64,000 nt of DNA from assembly GCF_005405125.1 (NCBI RefSeq), contig NZ_BJDL01000019.1, forward strand, positions 1 to 64,000, written 5' to 3'. The DNA comes from Lactiplantibacillus songbeiensis. Lineage in GTDB: Bacteria; Bacillota; Bacilli; Lactobacillales; Lactobacillaceae. This document shows positions 18,434-27,035 of this stretch, one piece after another (position 1 is the first letter of the stretch; each line of letters begins with the position of its first letter). The notes beneath the pieces are model-generated. The model did not search any database and had not been told where the DNA came from. It saw only the letters and a program-made list of their open reading frames with translations. The position numbers were made by a program, and so were the translations under genes.

Positions 18434-19489
18434 CTAATCGTTTTCGGCCGGCTTGTCTACACCTGCCGCCTGATTAGCTTGTTGGTTAGCATAGTAATCG
18501 GCCACACCTGGGACGATATCCGTGCTGACCATTTGGCGAATTTGCCGAATCGTATTCACGATGGTTGGCGCCTTGCTAGAGCCATGCGCTTTGACAACCG
18601 GCGCTTTCAAGCCCAACAAGACCGCCCCCCCATATTGGGAATAATCCATTTGTGAGCGAATTTGATTGAATCCATTTTTCAACAATAGGCCGCCCAATTT
18701 ACCGCCAATACCGGTATTATAAACCGCATCTTTGACCAAGCCGAGCATTGAACGAGCTGTCCCTTCGATACTCTTTAGGACGGCATTACCCGTAAACCCA
18801 TCCGTGACCACCACGTCAGCGACACCATTTAACAAGTCGCGGGATTCCACATTACCCACAAAGTTAATGTCGGCCGTTTGTTGTAAGAGATCAAACGCCG
18901 CTTTATGCACCTTGTTCCCTTTGTCATCTTCGGTCCCGTTATTTAATAAGGCCACGCGCGGATGTTTGGCATACATCATCCGTTCAGCATAGTAGGTCCC
19001 AAGAATCGCATATTGTTGCAAATTAGTCGGCTTGCTATCAGCATTGGCCCCAATATCCATCATGACAAAGTTCGATTGATTGGCATTGCGAACAACTGGC
19101 AAAGCTGTGACTAACCCTGGACGATCAATCCCTTTGATCCGACCAACAATAAATAAGCCAGCTGCTAACACGGCCCCCGAGTTACCGGCCGAGAAAAAGG
19201 CATCCGCTTGACCATCTTTAACGGCTTGCGCAGCCATCACGATCGATGAATTTTTCTTACGCCGAACCGCCCGGACTGGTTCATCTTCCATGGTAATCAC
19301 TTCATCGGCGTTGATGACTTGAATCCGGTCACGCTTCTTCAAATATTGATTGATCACATCTCGTTTGCCATACAATAAGAAAATCGTATCTTCAAATAAA
19401 TCGCGGGCTTGTTCGACCCCTTCAATGATTGCTTGGGGTGCGTGGTCGCCACCCATGGCATCAATTGCAATTTTTACCATTTTTGTCAC
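18434..19489 (-). CDS. plsX: phosphate acyltransferase PlsX
   Basis: A peripheral membrane enzyme that converts acyl-ACP to acyl-phosphate, the donor for PlsY in phosphatidic acid synthesis. The 351 residues carry IAIDAMGGDHAPQAIIEG near the N-terminus, SAGNSGAVLAAGL and VVTDGFTGNAVLKS. The start is uncertain between GTG 19489 (AGAGGA four bases upstream) and ATG 19480 (13 bases). It follows recG by 29 bases. Confidence 0.96.
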   Translation of the reverse strand: MTKMVKIAIDAMGGDHAPQAIIEGVEQARDLFEDTIFLLYGKRDVINQYLKKRDRIQVINADEVITMEDEPVRAVRRKKNSSIVMAAQAVKDGQADAFFSAGNSGAVLAAGLFIVGRIKGIDRPGLVTALPVVRNANQSNFVMMDIGANADSKPTNLQQYAILGTYYAERMMYAKHPRVALLNNGTEDDKGNKVHKAAFDLLQQTADINFVGNVESRDLLNGVADVVVTDGFTGNAVLKSIEGTARSMLGLVKDAVYNTGIGGKLGGLLLKNGFNQIRSQMDYSQYGGAVLLGLKAPVVKAHGSSKAPTIVNTIRQIRQMVSTDIVPGVADYYANQQANQAAGVDKPAEND

Positions 19490-19518
19490 CAGTTCCTCTC
19501 AATGTCAGTCATAGGCGC

Positions 19519-21561
19519 TTAATCTAAAGTTCCCACGGCTGCTAATTTCGTTTTTAAAACTTGGGCTAACGCTAAGTTGTCCGGTTGCTGTGCCCAATCT
19601 GGCGTCGCAATTAACGCATGGGCATCTTGTTGCGCCACTTGTAAGACGGTTAAATCAGCAATTGGATCGCCCACTTTGAACGTCGGCATTCCTGATTGCT
19701 TGACCCCAAGAACTTCCCCGGAACCACGGAGCTCTAAATCTTTTTGCGCTAAGACAAAGCCATTGGTGGTTTCCGTCATAATCTGCATCCGCTCGATACC
19801 TTGCTGATTTTTCGGATCAGCAACCAAGATGCAATACGACGCTTTGCTGCCACGACCGACCCGGCCACGTAACTGATGCAATTGGGCCAAACCAAAACGA
19901 TCCGCATCATAAATCATCATCACGGTCGCATTTTTGACGTCCACCCCAACTTCAATAACCGTCGTCGATACCAATAATTGAATTTTATTCGCTTTAAAGT
20001 CAGCCATGATAGCCTCTTTTTCATCCGGCTTCATCCGGCCATGTAATAAACCGACTTGATAATCTGGCGCAAAGTATTCTTGCAAATTAGCCGATAACGC
20101 TTCGGCATTTTTAACATCCAGCGTTTCCGATTCTTCGATCAACGGCGTGACCACATAGACTTGTGAGCCCGCCGCTAACTGCTTACGCACAAAGCTTAAT
20201 GCTGAATTCGCCTGATTACTCCGCACCCAAGTCGTCTGAATTGGCTGACGCCCAGCTGGCAGTTCGTCGATTTCTGAAACATCCATCTCCCCATAGGCCG
20301 TGATTGCTAAGGTTCGTGGAATCGGCGTGGCGGTCATCGCCAAGGCATCTGGTTGATGACCTTTTTGCCGAAATTCGGCGCGTTGATTAACCCCGAAACG
20401 GTGTTGTTCATCAGTAATGACTAAGCCTAAATTCGCATAATCCACGCCATCTTGGATGAGGGCATGGGTTCCAATCAATAGGTTTATTTCGCCATCCTTC
20501 AAAGCAGCCAGCAAGTTTTTTCGTGCGGCCGGCTTAGTTGACCCCGTCAGTAGTGCCACATTGACCGGTGTTTCCGCAAAGACTTGCGCTAGGTTATTGG
20601 CATGCTGTTCAGCCAAAATTTCCGTTGGCGCCATCAATGCGGCCTGATAGCCGGCGGTAATGGCCGCATACATAACAATCGCGGCCACAATCGTTTTCCC
20701 AGATCCTACATCACCTTGTAGCAAACGATTCATATGTTTAGGCGACTTCAAGTCCAGACAGATTTCGTTAACCACCCGTTTTTGTGCGCGCGTCAATTCA
20801 AACGGTAACGTCTTGATAAACGCCTTTAACGCGTCGTTATCATAATGAATCGCAATCCCATCGGTCTCACGGTCAGCTTGTTTCAAAGCTTGCATCTGCA
20901 TCTGGAATAACAAAAATTCTTCATACGTCGCCGAACGCCGGGCCGCTGCGGAAGCCGCTTGACTGGCCGGAAAATGCATATCATGAATCATCTGCCGTCG
21001 TGACATCAACCGGTACTTCTCAATTAACGGTGCCGGTACAATGTCGACAATTTGGTCACTATAAGTGTCATAAGCTTGTTTAATTAATTTTTGTAACGTC
21101 CCTTGCCGGATTGACTTACTAGCCGGATAAATCGAGCCAAACGCTTGATCCGCCTTGTTAGGATTGATGATCTTCATGCCAGTCATACTGTTACGGGTGG
21201 CATCCCACTTCCCGTAAACCGCCAAATTCTGCCCAGTCTCAATTTGTTTCATCAAGTATGGCTGATTAAAAAACGTAATCATGTAGACATCGTGTTCAAT
21301 CAGCAGACGAAAGTTCAATCGATTCTTTTTGCGTCCAAAACGAGCTAAGACCGGCTCGGACGCCACCGTTCCTTTGAGCGTCACTTTTTCTTGATCCGCA
21401 ATTTCATTAATATCTTTAACTTGTAAATCTTCATACCGAAAGGGGTAATAAGTCAGTAGATCAGCCACGGTATTAATCCCTAGTTCAGCCAAAGCTTTTT
21501 GTCGCGTTGGCCCAACCCCAGTCATAACTCCAACTGGATCTGATAATGCGATTGCCATCAT
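19519..21561 (-). CDS. recG: ATP-dependent DNA helicase RecG
   Basis: A monomeric helicase that reverses stalled replication forks and processes Holliday junctions. The 680 residues comprise an N-terminal wedge/OB domain (about 50-190) and superfamily 2 helicase motifs: LLQGDVGSGKTIVAA (I), APTEILAEQH (Ia), ITDEQHRFGV (II), TATPIPRTLA (III), the C-terminal LHGRMKPDEKEAIM and QLRGRVGRG (VI). AAAGGGGG precedes two adjacent ATG codons. Operon recG-plsX-acpP. Confidence 0.97.
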   Translation of the reverse strand: MMAIALSDPVGVMTGVGPTRQKALAELGINTVADLLTYYPFRYEDLQVKDINEIADQEKVTLKGTVASEPVLARFGRKKNRLNFRLLIEHDVYMITFFNQPYLMKQIETGQNLAVYGKWDATRNSMTGMKIINPNKADQAFGSIYPASKSIRQGTLQKLIKQAYDTYSDQIVDIVPAPLIEKYRLMSRRQMIHDMHFPASQAASAAARRSATYEEFLLFQMQMQALKQADRETDGIAIHYDNDALKAFIKTLPFELTRAQKRVVNEICLDLKSPKHMNRLLQGDVGSGKTIVAAIVMYAAITAGYQAALMAPTEILAEQHANNLAQVFAETPVNVALLTGSTKPAARKNLLAALKDGEINLLIGTHALIQDGVDYANLGLVITDEQHRFGVNQRAEFRQKGHQPDALAMTATPIPRTLAITAYGEMDVSEIDELPAGRQPIQTTWVRSNQANSALSFVRKQLAAGSQVYVVTPLIEESETLDVKNAEALSANLQEYFAPDYQVGLLHGRMKPDEKEAIMADFKANKIQLLVSTTVIEVGVDVKNATVMMIYDADRFGLAQLHQLRGRVGRGSKASYCILVADPKNQQGIERMQIMTETTNGFVLAQKDLELRGSGEVLGVKQSGMPTFKVGDPIADLTVLQVAQQDAHALIATPDWAQQPDNLALAQVLKTKLAAVGTLD

Positions 21562-21593
21562 GTGGCCCCCTTTCTGTAATTTTAGACTTATCT

Positions 21594-21672
21594 TGTGGTG
21601 CTAATTAAAATGCTGCCGGTTAGTTCCTAAAACGCTGGACCAACCAGAGTAGCAATTTAAACCAACTCGTAA
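21594..21672 (+). repeat. hairpin repeat, copy D1
   Basis: This intergenic sequence shares with 24516-24595 the string CCAACCAGAGTRGCAATTTAA and a GTGCTARTTAAAAT start. TTAAA...GCT can pair with AGC...TTTAA, capped by CTGG/CCAG. It lies between the start of recG and the fakA terminator. Both copies are non-coding. Confidence 0.55.
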
Positions 21673-21766
21673 TCAATGATTACTCTAATCCATAATACGT
21701 TTATTATACCAAAATCTCACGCGATTTGCGTTGCTAGCTCATCAGAAACTGGACTACAGGCAAGTT

Positions 21767-21816
21767 AAAATGGTCGGTAATAGCTTGGGCTGCCCCAAGT
21801 ATTACCGACCATTTTT
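21767..21816 (-). terminator. terminator of fakA
   Basis: A 16-base perfect stem pairs AAAATGGTCGGTAATA with TATTACCGACCATTTT around CTTGGGC.../GCCCCAAG, with T-runs on both strands. Confidence 0.92.
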
Positions 21817-21848
21817 GACTGTTTTATTGACTAAATCAGTTAAGCGCG

Positions 21849-23552
21849 TTATTCGACCGAAATCAAGAATGGATAGACAGGTTGGTCACCTTCATGAATT
21901 TCAATCTCTAATTCATCATCCAAGGCTTCCACGGCAGACGCTAACTTGTCAGCATCTGCTTTAGTCGCATCCGCACCATAAAAGATCGTGACTAATTCAC
22001 TATCTTCATCGAGCATCTGTTTGACCATCTCAATGGTTGTTGTTTGCCGATCAGCATCGGTCACCACAATCTTACCATCAACTAAGCCCATGAAATCGTC
22101 CTTATGAATTTCCAAGCCATCAATCGTCGTATCACGCACGGCATGCGTCACTTGACCACTAACCACTGTATCCAACGTATCTTCCATTTCAGCTTGGTTA
22201 TCAGCTAAGTCGGCTTCTGGATTAAATGCCAACATGGCAGTCATCCCTTGCGAAATCGTCTTGCTATGCACGATTTTAACTGGAATATCCGCAACTTCCG
22301 CGGCTTGTTCTGCAGCTAAGAAGATGTTTTTATTGTTTGGCAAAACTAACGCCTTGTCCGCGCCACTAGCATTTACCGCTTTAACGATATCCGCGGTACT
22401 AGGATTCATCGTTTGACCACCAGCAATAATATCCGTGACCCCAAGGCCTTGGAACAACTTACCAATCCCGTCGCCAGATGAAATCGACACAATCGCATAA
22501 CCGTGCATATCTGGTTTGGGTTCAGCTGGTGCCGTTACGGCTGCCGCTTGTTCCGTTTCATCATGTTCCATGATGGTTTCTTGTTGCAGCCGCATGTTAT
22601 CAACTTTGACTTTAATCAAAGCCCCAAAGCGTTGGCCCCAAGTCATCACATCACCAGGATGTTCCGTATGCACATGAACTTTAACGATTTCATCATCGTT
22701 AATCACGAGTAAGGAATCACCCAATTTAGCTAAGTAATCATAGAACGTATCATAGTCGAATTTTTGATCAACTAATTTACCATCACCGATTCGAACCATG
22801 ATTTCAGTACAGTAACCATACTTAATATCATTCGGATCTAGCTTACCTTGCACACTCTGATGATGAGCCGCATCAATCATTGAATCCATCTCAGCATCGT
22901 CTGGCTTGTAGTCCGTCGATTCATCGACTTTCCCACTTAAGGCGTCACTAAAGGCTTCTAAGACAAAGGTTAACCCTTGTCCACCAGAATCCACGACCCC
23001 AACTTGTTTCAAAACGGGTAACAAGTCTGGCGTTGACTTCAAAGCAGCTTCCGCAGCGGTAACCACTTCAGTCATGACTACGCAAATATCATCCGTCTGC
23101 TTAGCGGCATCTTTACCGGCACCAGCAGCTTTCCGAATCACAGTTAAGATAGTTCCTTCAGTTGGCTTCATAACGGCTTTGTAGGCCGTCTGAGCACCTG
23201 CAGCGAAGGCTTCCGCTAAATCGTTGGCATCTAAAGTCTCCTTACCAGCGACATTTTTAGAAAACCCCCGGAAAATCTGGGATAAAATAACGCCGGAATT
23301 ACCCCGCGCACCCATCAACAGTCCTTTAGCTAAGGCTGACGCTAAGTCGCCAACTTTGGTACTGGTTTCGTCGCGTTCATACTTCGCGCCACTCGCCATT
23401 GATAAACTCATATTGGTCCCAGTATCACCATCTGGCACTGGGAATACGTTTAGAGAATTAATAAATTCAGCGCGTTGGTTCAGCTTCTGTGAAGCCGCCT
23501 GCACCATCTTGCCGAATTCAAGATTCGTTATCTTGGTGATTTTCAATTTCAA
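21849..23552 (-). CDS. fakA: DAK2-domain fatty acid kinase catalytic subunit FakA (YloV)
   Basis: The ATP-binding subunit of the two-part fatty acid kinase. It phosphorylates exogenous fatty acids held by FakB proteins for entry into phospholipid synthesis. The N-terminal DhaL/DAK2 domain (1-200) shows NVFPVPDGDTGTNMS, GARGNSGVILSQIF and VDSGGQGL. A central domain and a C-terminal EDD-like region follow. The frame is open to a GTG at 23570, but AAGGAGG lies inside that stretch, so a TTG at 23552 (or 23546) is the likely start. It is coupled to the Asp23-type gene upstream. Confidence 0.93.
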   Translation of the reverse strand: MKLKITKITNLEFGKMVQAASQKLNQRAEFINSLNVFPVPDGDTGTNMSLSMASGAKYERDETSTKVGDLASALAKGLLMGARGNSGVILSQIFRGFSKNVAGKETLDANDLAEAFAAGAQTAYKAVMKPTEGTILTVIRKAAGAGKDAAKQTDDICVVMTEVVTAAEAALKSTPDLLPVLKQVGVVDSGGQGLTFVLEAFSDALSGKVDESTDYKPDDAEMDSMIDAAHHQSVQGKLDPNDIKYGYCTEIMVRIGDGKLVDQKFDYDTFYDYLAKLGDSLLVINDDEIVKVHVHTEHPGDVMTWGQRFGALIKVKVDNMRLQQETIMEHDETEQAAAVTAPAEPKPDMHGYAIVSISSGDGIGKLFQGLGVTDIIAGGQTMNPSTADIVKAVNASGADKALVLPNNKNIFLAAEQAAEVADIPVKIVHSKTISQGMTAMLAFNPEADLADNQAEMEDTLDTVVSGQVTHAVRDTTIDGLEIHKDDFMGLVDGKIVVTDADRQTTTIEMVKQMLDEDSELVTIFYGADATKADADKLASAVEALDDELEIEIHEGDQPVYPFLISVE

Positions 23553-23581
23553 AATTCCTCCTTGGCTCACACCAATTTCGA

Positions 23582-23944
23582 TTAGTCGTTCATTACCCGA
23601 ACACCTTGGACAATGACGTTGACCGAATTGGCCGCAACGCCAAGCATGTTTTGTAAGTTATATTTGACCTTGGCTTGCACGTTCCGGGAAACTTCTGAGA
23701 TTTTGGTCCCATAGCTCACGATAATGTTGACTTCAATCGCCACCCCATTATCTTCTTGCCGGACAACCACACCTCGTGCAAAGTTTTCGCGGCGTAAAAT
23801 TTCATTTAAGTTATCGCGAATTTGGTTACGACTAGCCATACCGACGACCCCGTAATTATCCGTTGCCGCCCCGCCAACTACCGTTGCAATCACATCGTTA
23901 TCAATATCGATTGTGCCAAATTGCGTTTTGATTTTGACAGCCAT
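23582..23944 (-). CDS. Asp23/Gls24 family envelope stress protein (YloU-like)
   Basis: A 120-residue Asp23-family protein with the typical pattern VVGGAATDNYGVVGMASRNQ, VAIEVNIIVSYGTKI and a final VNVIVQGVRV. Asp23 proteins associate with the membrane through partner proteins and respond to envelope stress. Its place upstream of fakA matches yloU-yloV of Bacillus. A second Asp23-type gene is at 48565. An AAGGAGG-type ribosome site precedes the ATG. Confidence 0.92.
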   Translation of the reverse strand: MAVKIKTQFGTIDIDNDVIATVVGGAATDNYGVVGMASRNQIRDNLNEILRRENFARGVVVRQEDNGVAIEVNIIVSYGTKISEVSRNVQAKVKYNLQNMLGVAANSVNVIVQGVRVMND

Positions 23945-24090
23945 GAAAATAGCCTCCTTGTTTTAACGCCTTCATTTACGATAGTTTATCATAGCACAAC
24001 AACCAACGAAAGAAAAATTAAGCGCCTGCCGTATGAAAGCCCGAAATGACCGAATTTAGCAGTAAAGTAAAATTACTTGATAGAAATGTA

Positions 24091-24119
24091 TTGCAACCTT
24101 TATTAATCTATGATAAATT
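24091..24119 (+). promoter_or_regulatory. promoter of rpmB
   Basis: TTGCAA (24091-24096), a 17-base spacer and TAAATT (24114-24119) form a sigma-A type promoter about 60 bases upstream of the rpmB start. Confidence 0.6.
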
Positions 24120-24180
24120 ATTCTAGTGAATGATAAAGCATCGACCTTTTATCAATGATTACCGAAGGAGGCAGATCAAC

Positions 24181-24366
24181 ATGGCAAAAGACTTCGTTAC
24201 AGGCAAACGGACGCACTTTGGTAACTCGCGTTCTCATGCTTTGAACCACAGCCGCCGCAGCTGGAAAGCTAACTTGCAAAAAGTTCGCATTTTAGTTGAT
24301 GGTAAACCAAAGAAGGTTTGGGTTTCAGCTCGGACTTTGAAATCAGGTAAAGTAACGCGCGTTTAG
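24181..24366 (+). CDS. rpmB: 50S ribosomal protein L28
   Basis: A 61-residue L28, starting [20 protein letters not shown]. The frame is open 17 codons further upstream, but the ATG at 24181 has GAAGGAGG at the right distance and gives the family start. It has no cysteine pairs, so it is the zinc-free form. It is divergent from the Asp23/fakA unit, as in Bacillus, and is followed by two terminators. Confidence 0.97.
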   Translation: MAKDFVTGKRTHFGNSRSHALNHSRRSWKANLQKVRILVDGKPKKVWVSARTLKSGKVTRV

Positions 24367-24372
24367 CGCAAC

Positions 24373-24411
24373 AAAGCGGCACCGCAAAAATTTTGCGCGT
24401 GGCGTTTTTTG
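24373..24411 (+). terminator. first terminator of rpmB
   Basis: GGCACCGCAAAA pairs with TTTTGCGCGTGGC-type sequence, followed by six T. It is a few bases past the stop. Confidence 0.7.
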
Positions 24412-24456
24412 TTACCCAAATTCCAGCATTCAGTCCCAACTTTTTATAAACTTTAG

Positions 24457-24497
24457 AAAACGACCCGTTGATTTTTTAAAATCAGCGGGTCGTTTTT
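24457..24497 (+). terminator. second, stronger terminator after rpmB
   Basis: AAACGACCCGTTGATTTT pairs almost perfectly with AAAATCAGCGGGTCGTTT, followed by more T. Confidence 0.88.
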
Positions 24498-24515
24498 GAT
24501 TTAATTCATGCTGAT

Positions 24516-24595
24516 TACACTTGGTGCTAGTTAAAATTTCTGCCTGCCGATTCTGGCCCAACCAGAGTGGCAATTTAAGCTAACTAGCACTAAGC
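24516..24595 (+). repeat. hairpin repeat, copy D2
   Basis: The outer arms GTGCTAGTTA and TAACTAGCAC are perfect, then AAAT...GCC pairs with GGC...ATTT, capped by CTGG/CCAG. It shares its core with copy D1 at 21594. The reverse complement of its CTGGCCCAACCAGAGTGG core is also found at about 35857-35874, next to structured repeat copy C. Confidence 0.6.
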
Positions 24596-24635
24596 GCACG
24601 CTGATTACCCAAATTAGGTCAACGCCTTCAAAATA

Positions 24636-24692
24636 AAAATGATCAGTAATGACTAGGAACTGAAAAAGTGCCCAACATTACCAATCATTTTT
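24636..24692 (-). terminator. terminator of the gmk-to-thiN gene run
   Basis: AAAATGATCAGTAATG pairs with CATTACCAATCATTTT with one bulge, and has T-runs on both strands. It lies just past the thiN stop. Confidence 0.8.
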
Positions 24693-24700
24693 AATTTTAA

Positions 24701-25351
24701 CTATTTTTTCGCATCACAACTCTGAATCACGGCAACGACGCCTTGATCAAAGCTAAAGTGACTCGTGGTGCCCACAAATTCATTGCTGGCCCACGAGATT
24801 GGATAGTCATTATAGGCTTCGTGTAGTTGATACTTAGCATCACGCAACGTTAAGTGCGTCGGTAACATCGGTACAAACGCCAAATACTTTTTATTGGCCT
24901 CTTTTTTCAGCGTATAGTCCCCTGGTAAAAAGAACTGCACCGTATTTTGCAAATCAACCAATTTTATTTTAGGCGCCCAATCCCGAAATTTTGGATCTAA
25001 CACTAACCATAGATTCGCTAACAAATGATCCAGTCGACCACCCGTGGCGCCATAAATCACGAGTTCATCGGGTTGTAACCGGTTAAAAATCGTCTTAACT
25101 GCTAATTGCGTATCAGTTTGATCTTGGTCTGGTTTAACCACGACCGTGCCCGTTAAGGCCTGCTTAACCGTGGCTAATTCGCCGGCATCGATCGAATCAA
25201 AGTCCCCGACCGCAATCGTCGGCTGAATACCTAATTTCACTAATCGCAACGCACCACGATCTGCCCCCACCCAAGGACCGGGTAACTGGGCTAGATTCGT
25301 TGGCCAACTCGTAGTTGGTCCCCCGACTAACAATCTAACCGTTGTCGTCAT
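24701..25351 (-). CDS. thiN: thiamine pyrophosphokinase
   Basis: Transfers pyrophosphate from ATP to thiamine to make TPP. The 216 residues show the family blocks GPWVGADRGALRLVKLGI, AVGDFDSID, PDQDQTDTQLAVK and GATGGRLDH. Its ATG overlaps the rpe stop (TAATG), so it is coupled to rpe. The order rsgA-rpe-thiN is that of Bacillus. No TPP riboswitch was seen. Confidence 0.95.
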   Translation of the reverse strand: MTTTVRLLVGGPTTSWPTNLAQLPGPWVGADRGALRLVKLGIQPTIAVGDFDSIDAGELATVKQALTGTVVVKPDQDQTDTQLAVKTIFNRLQPDELVIYGATGGRLDHLLANLWLVLDPKFRDWAPKIKLVDLQNTVQFFLPGDYTLKKEANKKYLAFVPMLPTHLTLRDAKYQLHEAYNDYPISWASNEFVGTTSHFSFDQGVVAVIQSCDAKK

Positions 25352-26004
25352 TAGTTCGTTGCCACCTTTAAATCTTGAATCCGTTGTTCTGGTTCTGGGC
25401 TGTCATAAATATAAGATCCGGCCACAGCCACGGTTGCACCCGCATCATAACATAATTTGGCCGTCTTTTCGTTAATGCCACCATCGACCTCGATGTCAAA
25501 GTCATAACCGCCTTGTTGCTTTAATTGTTCGAGGGCTTGAATCTTTTTCAACATTGGTGTTAAGAAGTGTTGACCACCAAAGCCAGGATTAACCGTCATC
25601 ACTAGTACTTGATCGACTAGTGGCAACAAATCCACAATCTGACTAATTGGCGTTCCCGGATTAACCACAACTTCGGCTTTAGCACCAGCCTGGCGGATTA
25701 ACTGTAACACGTGATAAATATGGTGCGTACTTTCAACATGTACCCCAATCAAGTCTGCGCCAGCTTGGGCAAACTGTTGGACAAACCGTTCCGGTTCAAC
25801 AATCATTAAATGACAATCTAATGGTAAGGAAGTCACTGGGCGTAACGCCGCCACCATGCTCATCCCAAAAGATAAATTAGGCACAAATTGACCATCCATG
25901 ATATCAATGTGCAAGGCATCGACGCCTGCTCGGTCAACCAGCTCAACATCACGTTGCAAGTTAGCAAAATCAGCACTTAGAATTGAAGGGGCAATTTTTA
26001 TCAT
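25351..26004 (-). CDS. rpe: ribulose-phosphate 3-epimerase
   Basis: Interconverts ribulose 5-phosphate and xylulose 5-phosphate in the pentose phosphate and phosphoketolase routes. The 217-residue TIM barrel has the metal-binding HIDIMDGQFVPNLSFG, HLMIVEPERF, MTVNPGFGGQ and DGGIN. It lies 22 bases after rsgA. This local copy sits in the conserved rsgA-rpe-thiN group. Confidence 0.96.
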   Translation of the reverse strand: MIKIAPSILSADFANLQRDVELVDRAGVDALHIDIMDGQFVPNLSFGMSMVAALRPVTSLPLDCHLMIVEPERFVQQFAQAGADLIGVHVESTHHIYHVLQLIRQAGAKAEVVVNPGTPISQIVDLLPLVDQVLVMTVNPGFGGQHFLTPMLKKIQALEQLKQQGGYDFDIEVDGGINEKTAKLCYDAGATVAVAGSYIYDSPEPEQRIQDLKVATN

Positions 26005-26026
26005 TAGTCTTCACTCACTTTTTAAA

Positions 26027-26923
26027 TTACTTTTTCTTGTTATAAATCACTTTTTTATTTTTAATCGTTTCATAGAATTGTAAATAATCATCGTAACGTG
26101 ACTGCAGGAGTTCACCAGCTGCCAAAGCGGCTTTAACCGCACACTTTGGTTCATTAATATGCACACAGCCCCGGTACTTACAATCAGCACTTAGGCGGAC
26201 GTATTCTGGGAAATAATGCGTCAGTTCGTTAGCGGCGATATCAAAGACTTCATAAGATGAAAATCCTGGTGTATCCGCCACTAACCCATCAGCAATCTCA
26301 ATCAAGCTAATCTTCCGGGTCGTATGTTTCCCACGGTTTAAAGCCTGTGAGATTTCACCAGTCGCTAAGTCCAGGCCGGGCCGTAAATGATTCAACAGGG
26401 TCGATTTACCAGCCCCGGTCTGACCCATAACCACGGCAACGTGACCCGCCAATGCCTGTTTAATGGCGGTCATCGCACTAGGTGCAAATGCGGCGCGGTC
26501 CATGACGACTTGATACCCAATGGCTGCATACGCGGCGGCCAAGGTTGCACGCTGGGCGTACACGGCATCGCTGAGTAAATCAGTCTTGGCCATGTAAATG
26601 ACTGGTTGAATCCCAGCCACTTCTAAGGCCACTAATTGCCGATCAAGCAAGTTAGTTGAAAATTCTTGTTCGGTCGTGGCCGTCACCACGATAGCCAAAT
26701 CAACATTAGCGACTGGCGGCCGTACCAGTTCGGTCTCACGCGCTAACACTTTTAAAATATAGCCCTCTTGAGGCGTTGTACTATCAAACTCAACTTGATC
26801 ACCCACTAATGGCGTAATCCGACGCTTCCGGAAATTTCCTCGCGCCCGGGTCCGATAGAGTTGGCCATCCGCATACACGTCGTAAAAGCCGCTCAGGGAT
26901 TGGCGAATTTGTCCAATTTTCAA
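26027..26923 (-). CDS. rsgA: ribosome small subunit-dependent GTPase RsgA
   Basis: A circularly permuted GTPase that checks the 30S decoding site late in assembly. The 298 residues have an N-terminal OB fold (1-70), then permuted motifs: MAKTDLL (G4), GQTGAGKSTLLNHL (G1) and DTPGFSS (G3). A C-terminal zinc site follows, CKYRGCVHINEPKC. The start is TTG, with AAGGTGG upstream. Confidence 0.95.
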   Translation of the reverse strand: MKIGQIRQSLSGFYDVYADGQLYRTRARGNFRKRRITPLVGDQVEFDSTTPQEGYILKVLARETELVRPPVANVDLAIVVTATTEQEFSTNLLDRQLVALEVAGIQPVIYMAKTDLLSDAVYAQRATLAAAYAAIGYQVVMDRAAFAPSAMTAIKQALAGHVAVVMGQTGAGKSTLLNHLRPGLDLATGEISQALNRGKHTTRKISLIEIADGLVADTPGFSSYEVFDIAANELTHYFPEYVRLSADCKYRGCVHINEPKCAVKAALAAGELLQSRYDDYLQFYETIKNKKVIYNKKK

Positions 26924-26996
26924 ACTAGCACCACCTTATTTTTTATTTGGTACGGTCCACTTTTAACTTTATAACCTATTGTACCAAAGTTAATCT

Positions 26997-27026
26997 AAAA
27001 AAGTCATGCCGAAGCATGACTTTTTT
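26997..27026 (-). terminator. terminator of prkC
   Basis: A perfect stem pairs AAAAAGTCATGC with GCATGACTTTTT around CGAA, followed by T. It suggests the kinase transcript ends before rsgA, at least in part. Confidence 0.92.
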
Positions 27027-27035
27027 AGTGATTCA

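Noticed and set aside
24130-24180. Longer L28 with 17 extra N-terminal residues
   Set aside because: GAAGGAGG and the invariant [10 protein letters not shown] start place the gene at 24181.
25300-25360. A TPP riboswitch for thiN
   Set aside because: thiN overlaps the rpe stop, so there is no room for a leader, and no THI-box motif was seen upstream of the operon.
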